NCBI GenBank assembly: GCA_937890045.1
Contig: CALBXV010000511.1
Coordinates: 1-9,002 of the forward strand
Direction: 5' to 3'
Origin: an uncultured archaeon
Lineage (GTDB): Archaea > Thermoproteota > Nitrososphaeria > Nitrososphaerales > CALBXV01
Length of the DNA stretch: 9,002 bases
Below, piece after piece: positions 5,319-9,002 of the stretch (positions within the stretch are counted from its first letter, which is position 1; each line of letters starts with the position of its first letter). The position numbers and the translations under genes were made by a program. The notes beneath the pieces were generated by a model, which was not told the DNA's origin, ran no database searches, and worked only from the letters and a program-made list of their open reading frames with translations.

Positions 5319-7796
5319 ATCAGTTGGTTCTCCCCAATCCATGGTATCGTAAAACATAGTTATTTTTTTCTTTAATGATTTACTATAAATTTTATCATAA
5401 TCAACACTTTCTCTTATAAACGACAAAATTTCTATAGGGTCTTCATGACCTTTGTACGCTAAAGTTTCCAATCCATATTGATTCTTTTTTAAATACACCC
5501 ATTTTATTTTACTTATATTTTCTATCTTACTATACTTCTTATCTCTATTAAAATGTTTCAATAAATCATTGTATGCAAGTGCAGCTTTAACGTGAACTGG
5601 AGCTCCTTTATAATATCTTGAAAACATAGAAGTATTTTGTTCATCTGCTTGCAAATATTTACTCATACCTTTTACTGTAGTAGGTGTTGCTATTTCATCT
5701 ATATCCATAGTTTTCATTTTATCTTTAAAATTTAATATTCTTTCATCAATTTTTTCCTTTGGAACATCCGATAATATATCTTCTAAAACTTCTTTAAGTA
5801 TTAGTCTAAGAGCTGTAGGGAAATTGCTTCTAACTGTATCTATTCCCTTCATTAATATTTTATTAACCTTAACTCCATTATCACTAATAATTTTCATTCC
5901 ATATCTTTTCTTAACAATAAACAATCCAGATCTCGCTATAATTTCTTGCTTAATTTCAAATCTATGATTATCAATATTACAAAATCTCTTTGAAAATTGA
6001 CCATACATTCTATTAATAAAACTTTGAACTTCTGATGCAATCTCACTAATTCTTTGAGTCATCATTACATCACTTAATTTTTGATTTGGAAAACGTTTTT
6101 CAATTATAGGTAATGCAGAAAAGAACACTGAATCAGTATCAATATAAATACAATAATCTTTATCATCACCTAATTCATTATTATAAAAATGATTACCAAT
6201 AACTTTTGTATATTTAATTAATTCCTGTCCAGTAGTAGTAACTGCTTCAGCATTATCTAAATCATAAAAACGAAATACTGGCAATCCTAACACACCATAC
6301 AATGAATTTAATACAACTTTTTGAATATACTGCATTCTATTAAAATACTGATACTTTTCCATATTATCTTCATCTGCAAACTTTTTCATAAGCTTTCTAT
6401 ATTCATTTCTTTTATCAAACCACGATGAAAGTAGAGATGGTATTAAACCTTTTTTATTATTTCTATAAATTACACCATTTGTAGAAATTGAAACGTTATT
6501 ATTATCTAAATATTCTTTTAATTTTACCTCTGATAACTTAACTTCTTTACCACTTTTATTAACAAGAGTATATGTTTTATTTATACCTGTTACAAACTCT
6601 CTAGCATTCCAACCATCTACTTTTCCAACCTTAGTCTCTGGGGATATATTTAAACTCATAATTGTAGATGGATACATAGAGGTAATATCTAAATCATAAA
6701 CCCATTCATATTTACCTCTTTGTGGATCTTGAACATAAGCACCAATAAACTTTTCATCCTTTTTAATTAATTCTTTTCCCCTTGGATCTTTATTTGGAGC
6801 AACTATACCTAACTTTTTTAAATATACCAAAATAGCTCCTTCAAGATATCTACTTGACATATGAATATCCTCATAAGGAACATGACCTAAATGACAAATA
6901 CCTCTAGCTATATCAATAAAATCTAACTTATCATTCAATTTTTTAACTAATCTAACGTCATGAATATTATATTCAACAAATCTTTTTAAATCACTTTCAT
7001 ATAAATCATTAAGTGTACCTTCATAAGAAATTTTCTTTATCCCTAATTCACTATTTGCTATATCATCCAATCTGTATGAAGATTTTTGACTGAATGTAAA
7101 TCGTTTATATAACGCTAAATAATCTAAACAAGATACTCCAGCAATTCCAAATTGTTGACGATAATTACTGTAATGTACTTGATCAATATGAGAAAGACAG
7201 TTTGCTACATCTTGTCCTAATATTTGACTAGCTCTATTATACAGATATGGAATATCAAAATTATTAGTATTCCATCCACTTAATATAGTTGGTTGTATTT
7301 CCCTATATTTAACAAAAAACCTATTTAAAAGTTCTGGTTCACTTGAAAATGCTTCAACGGTTATGTTTTCACCAAAATCTACATCTAAACTAAGAGATTC
7401 ATCAAGAACATAACAGTAATATTTATCCATTATTGAATCATATAATGCGATAGATGTAATTTTATTTTCCGCTTTTGAAGGTAACGGAAACCCTTTAGTA
7501 ACTTCAACTTCAATATCAAAAAACATAATACGATGACCTTCTGACATATCATCAGAATCAGTATAAGTATCTACAAGGGTTCTCATTTCAGGATTAACAT
7601 CAGATTCATATAACCCAGTTTGATTTTTTTCCCATTTATAAATTTTCTTTAATCTATCACCATATAACGATACGTCTCTACCATTCCTATCTTTAATGTA
7701 AGCATAATGCTTATAGGGTAGAACTACATGACCTTTCCGATCATCCCAAATATGTACTTTCTTTTTGTAATTATCGTAATAAATATTTTGAAACAT
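5289..7796 (-). CDS. 43: Replicative DNA polymerase, family B, gp43-like
   Basis: This 835-residue family B polymerase has proofreading exonuclease and 5'-3' polymerase activities. Exonuclease motifs: Exo I FFDIEV (92-97, D94 and E96), Exo II SGWNTNNFDIPYL (173-185, D181) and Exo III YNIHD (276-280, D280). Polymerase motifs: A DLDITSMYPS (368-377, D368), B KVVLNSLYG (493-501) and C YIDTDSV (551-557, D553 and D555), then KKRYG (629-633). All catalytic residues are present. The length is a little below T4 gp43 (898) and similar to marine T4-like phages. The extreme C-terminus SKTIERFC occupies the position of the clamp-binding peptide, but its expected last aromatic residue has been replaced by cysteine because of a 25-bp tandem duplication. 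The ATG has no clear ribosome binding site, and a potential regulatory hairpin lies directly ahead of it. The start is supported by the following family-like N-terminus. Confidence 0.97.
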   Translation of the reverse strand: MFQNIYYDNYKKKVHIWDDRKGHVVLPYKHYAYIKDRNGRDVSLYGDRLKKIYKWEKNQTGLYESDVNPEMRTLVDTYTDSDDMSEGHRIMFFDIEVEVTKGFPLPSKAENKITSIALYDSIMDKYYCYVLDESLSLDVDFGENITVEAFSSEPELLNRFFVKYREIQPTILSGWNTNNFDIPYLYNRASQILGQDVANCLSHIDQVHYSNYRQQFGIAGVSCLDYLALYKRFTFSQKSSYRLDDIANSELGIKKISYEGTLNDLYESDLKRFVEYNIHDVRLVKKLNDKLDFIDIARGICHLGHVPYEDIHMSSRYLEGAILVYLKKLGIVAPNKDPRGKELIKKDEKFIGAYVQDPQRGKYEWVYDLDITSMYPSTIMSLNISPETKVGKVDGWNAREFVTGINKTYTLVNKSGKEVKLSEVKLKEYLDNNNVSISTNGVIYRNNKKGLIPSLLSSWFDKRNEYRKLMKKFADEDNMEKYQYFNRMQYIQKVVLNSLYGVLGLPVFRFYDLDNAEAVTTTGQELIKYTKVIGNHFYNNELGDDKDYCIYIDTDSVFFSALPIIEKRFPNQKLSDVMMTQRISEIASEVQSFINRMYGQFSKRFCNIDNHRFEIKQEIIARSGLFIVKKRYGMKIISDNGVKVNKILMKGIDTVRSNFPTALRLILKEVLEDILSDVPKEKIDERILNFKDKMKTMDIDEIATPTTVKGMSKYLQADEQNTSMFSRYYKGAPVHVKAALAYNDLLKHFNRDKKYSKIENISKIKWVYLKKNQYGLETLAYKGHEDPIEILSFIRESVDYDKIYSKSLKKKITMFYDTMDWGEPTDASKTIERFC

Positions 7797-7805
7797 TTAG
7801 ATTAT

Positions 7806-7894
7806 AAAAACCCCATTTTCGATACTGGAATATACAACTAAAACCCTATATAGATTCTTTTTATGGAAAATGGGGAGTATATTTCAACTCCCCA
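7806..7894 (-). promoter_or_regulatory. Polymerase leader with two mutually exclusive hairpins
   Basis: On the minus strand, the arm at 7866-7878 can pair in two ways. Its ACTCCCC part pairs with the upstream TGGGGAGT arm (7887-7894). Alternatively, CCCCATTTTC (7866-7875) pairs perfectly over 10 bases with GAAAATGGGG (7811-7820). The second pairing has a 45-base loop and is followed directly by TTTTT (7806-7810), only 10 bases before the polymerase ATG. This is the layout of an attenuator or translational operator: forming one hairpin excludes the other. T4 gp43 is known to repress its own mRNA through a leader hairpin, so autogenous control is a possible analogy. No convincing promoter was seen in the gap from 7797 to 7903. 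Confidence 0.4.
7871..7894 (-). terminator. Hairpin terminator after the TonB-dependent receptor gene
   Basis: Ten bases past the receptor stop codon the minus strand has a perfect 8-bp stem, TGGGGAGT with ACTCCCCA, around an 8-base loop. It is followed by a short TTTT. Five of the eight pairs are G-C, striking in such AT-rich DNA. The U-tract is short, so termination may be partial. The same sequence is nearly symmetrical and could work for either strand. Confidence 0.6.
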
Positions 7895-7903
7895 ATAAGC
7901 CAT

Positions 7904-9002
7904 CTAAAAATTCACAGACATTCCTACATTAAAGTATCTTGGTGTTCCAAGAAATACTTCAGCATTATGTGCTGCGTGAACTTTGTCCCCATAGCTATTA
8001 TATTGACTATGGTCCACTGCATCTTGTACAAATATTGCGTCTGTCGCATTAAATATATGTGCAAAAGCGGTGAAGTTATACCCACCAATAGTAGGTAGGG
8101 CATATGAAGCATGTAAATCCACTTTGGAATATCCAGGTGCTTTCCATACTTGTTCTCTATCTGCATCGGCGTCTGAACCATCATACTCTCTTGCGTCAGG
8201 ACTCCAATCAGAATAATTATCATCATACTGATTGTATACTGCCTGTAATTGTAATCCTTTTACAGGAGTAAGAGTTCCAACAAGTGCGTAAGATGTTTGA
8301 GGTTGATCACCTACAAACAAACCATCAAGTGCGTAAGAATACGGAGTGGTTGTTTGTCCAATGACTTGACCATCTTCGTTAAACTCATCTTCTTGATAGT
8401 TACCATCGGCATCACCATCGAACTTCCAAGTTCCAATACTTACTATAGCATCTAATCTAAGTAAATCAAGTACTTGTGTAGAAGCTTCAACTTCAATACC
8501 TTGGTGTTTCTGATTAATTCCACTTAGGAATATAACATCAGTATCACCACTGGAACCTTGTCCAGATGTTACAGATTTGGTAAGATTTCTGTCTTTCCAA
8601 TCTGTACTGTATGCACCAACCTTGATATTTCCAACAGCTGACGAAAAGTTTACACCAGCTTCTGAGCTGACGAATCTTTCGTTTGCAGGATCTGAAGCAA
8701 CTGTACCATCAAAATAAATTACATTATCCATGATGGGTGGTTTTTCAACAATACCAAAGTTACCAAAAACACTAACGTTATCGGAAACATCGTACATTGC
8801 TCCACCTTTGAACTGAGTAGTACTAATAGCTTCAGCTTTTATTACTTCATCAGCAACTGTGAAATGATCTTGGTAAGAGTATTTAATACTTGATACTCCA
8901 GCCATACCATAAGCAGAAAGTGGACCTGAAGAATAAGATCCTTGCAGGAATCCACCTAACCAATCAACTGTAGTTTCATTGTGATAAGCAATAATATCAC
9001 CT
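7904..9002 (-). CDS. TonB-dependent outer-membrane receptor, C-terminal part (5' end outside window)
   Basis: The reading frame is open to the window edge, giving 365 residues without a start. The internal ATG at 8905 is therefore not the true start. The sequence begins GDIIAYHNETTVDWLGGFLQ and shows the alternating strands and long polar loops of a receptor beta-barrel. Typical late-barrel elements follow: VGDQPQTSYALVG, WKAPGYSKVDLHASY and FNATDAIFVQDA. It ends GTPRYFNVGMSVNF, with the terminal phenylalanine used for outer-membrane insertion. These motifs are most like receptors of Bacteroidota and related phyla. Such proteins import iron complexes, vitamins or glycans using TonB energy; the substrate cannot be told from this part. 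The N-terminal plug would lie outside the window. Base composition is higher in GC than in the phage genes, suggesting acquisition from a host. A hairpin terminator follows. Confidence 0.9.
   Translation of the reverse strand, partial: GDIIAYHNETTVDWLGGFLQGSYSSGPLSAYGMAGVSSIKYSYQDHFTVADEVIKAEAISTTQFKGGAMYDVSDNVSVFGNFGIVEKPPIMDNVIYFDGTVASDPANERFVSSEAGVNFSSAVGNIKVGAYSTDWKDRNLTKSVTSGQGSSGDTDVIFLSGINQKHQGIEVEASTQVLDLLRLDAIVSIGTWKFDGDADGNYQEDEFNEDGQVIGQTTTPYSYALDGLFVGDQPQTSYALVGTLTPVKGLQLQAVYNQYDDNYSDWSPDAREYDGSDADADREQVWKAPGYSKVDLHASYALPTIGGYNFTAFAHIFNATDAIFVQDAVDHSQYNSYGDKVHAAHNAEVFLGTPRYFNVGMSVNF
8384..8419 (-). other. EF-hand-like calcium-binding loop within the receptor
   Basis: The receptor encodes DGDADGNYQEDE, which fits the 12-residue EF-hand loop: acidic residues at 1, 3 and 5, glycine at 6, a hydrophobic residue at 8 and glutamate at 12. 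It lies between two predicted strands (SIGTWKF before, TTPYSYAL after) and is probably in an extracellular loop. A second acidic stretch, YDGSDADADRE, occurs further along. Calcium-binding loops are known in receptors of this kind; flanking EF helices are not apparent. Confidence 0.4.

Noticed and set aside
2806..7796. Archaeal or eukaryotic-type replication genes (PolB, PCNA, RFC) of a cellular genome
   Set aside because: The combination and order of polymerase, short clamp, single loader ATPase and gp62-like subunit is that of T4-like phages. The outer-membrane receptor also points to a Gram-negative bacterial host.
7801..7806. Perfect TATAAT on the minus strand just before the polymerase ATG
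   Set aside because: It lies 4 bases from the start codon, would give an essentially leaderless mRNA, and has no -35 partner.
7924..8226. Second minus-strand open frame inside the receptor gene (100 codons)
   Set aside because: It is an out-of-frame reading of a well-supported beta-barrel coding region and has no recognisable protein features.

Overview
The window looks like part of a large AT-rich, T4-like (myovirus-type) bacteriophage genome. All real genes lie on the minus strand, so transcription runs from high to low coordinates. The main evidence is a T4-type replisome set: a family B DNA polymerase (gp43-like), a PCNA-fold sliding clamp (gp45-like), the large clamp-loader ATPase (gp44-like) and a gene that resembles the small clamp-loader subunit (gp62-like). 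No host housekeeping genes, RNA genes, integrase or CRISPR array are visible. Virion genes are also absent, so the phage's finer taxonomy and host cannot be fixed from this window.

Layout in transcription order. (1) 9002-7904: the C-terminal 365 residues of an outer-membrane TonB-dependent receptor, entering from the window edge. It is visibly more GC-rich than the rest and resembles receptors of Bacteroidota and related phyla, which is the only hint about the host. (2) 7903-7797: a 107-base gap with a hairpin terminator. One arm of that hairpin can instead pair with a segment just ahead of the polymerase start. (3) 7796-5289: DNA polymerase. Its last codon and stop lie in a perfect 25-bp tandem duplication that changes the predicted clamp-binding C-terminus. 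(4) 5288-5203: a short AT-rich gap with a possible promoter and a strong ribosome binding site. (5) 5202-70: a tightly packed operon of sliding clamp, Mom-like protein A, clamp loader ATPase, ClpP-like protease A, a 63-residue GKGDK protein, gp62-like subunit, Mom-like protein B, ClpP-like protease B and an Nmad1/DUF1599 protein. (6) 73-1: the first 24 codons of a likely PD-(D/E)XK nuclease.

The replisome parts would work together: polymerase held by the clamp, and clamp loaded by the gp44/gp62 complex. Interleaved with them are two proteins related to the phage Mu DNA modification enzyme Mom and one nucleotide-modification-associated protein. This suggests that the phage chemically modifies its bases during replication, presumably to escape host restriction. 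Two divergent ClpP-type peptidases with intact catalytic triads sit in the same operon with no unfoldase in view. The co-transcribed combination of replisome, two Mom-like proteins, two ClpP-like proteases and Nmad1 is the best candidate here for an undescribed system. Its function is inferred from family resemblance and gene order only.
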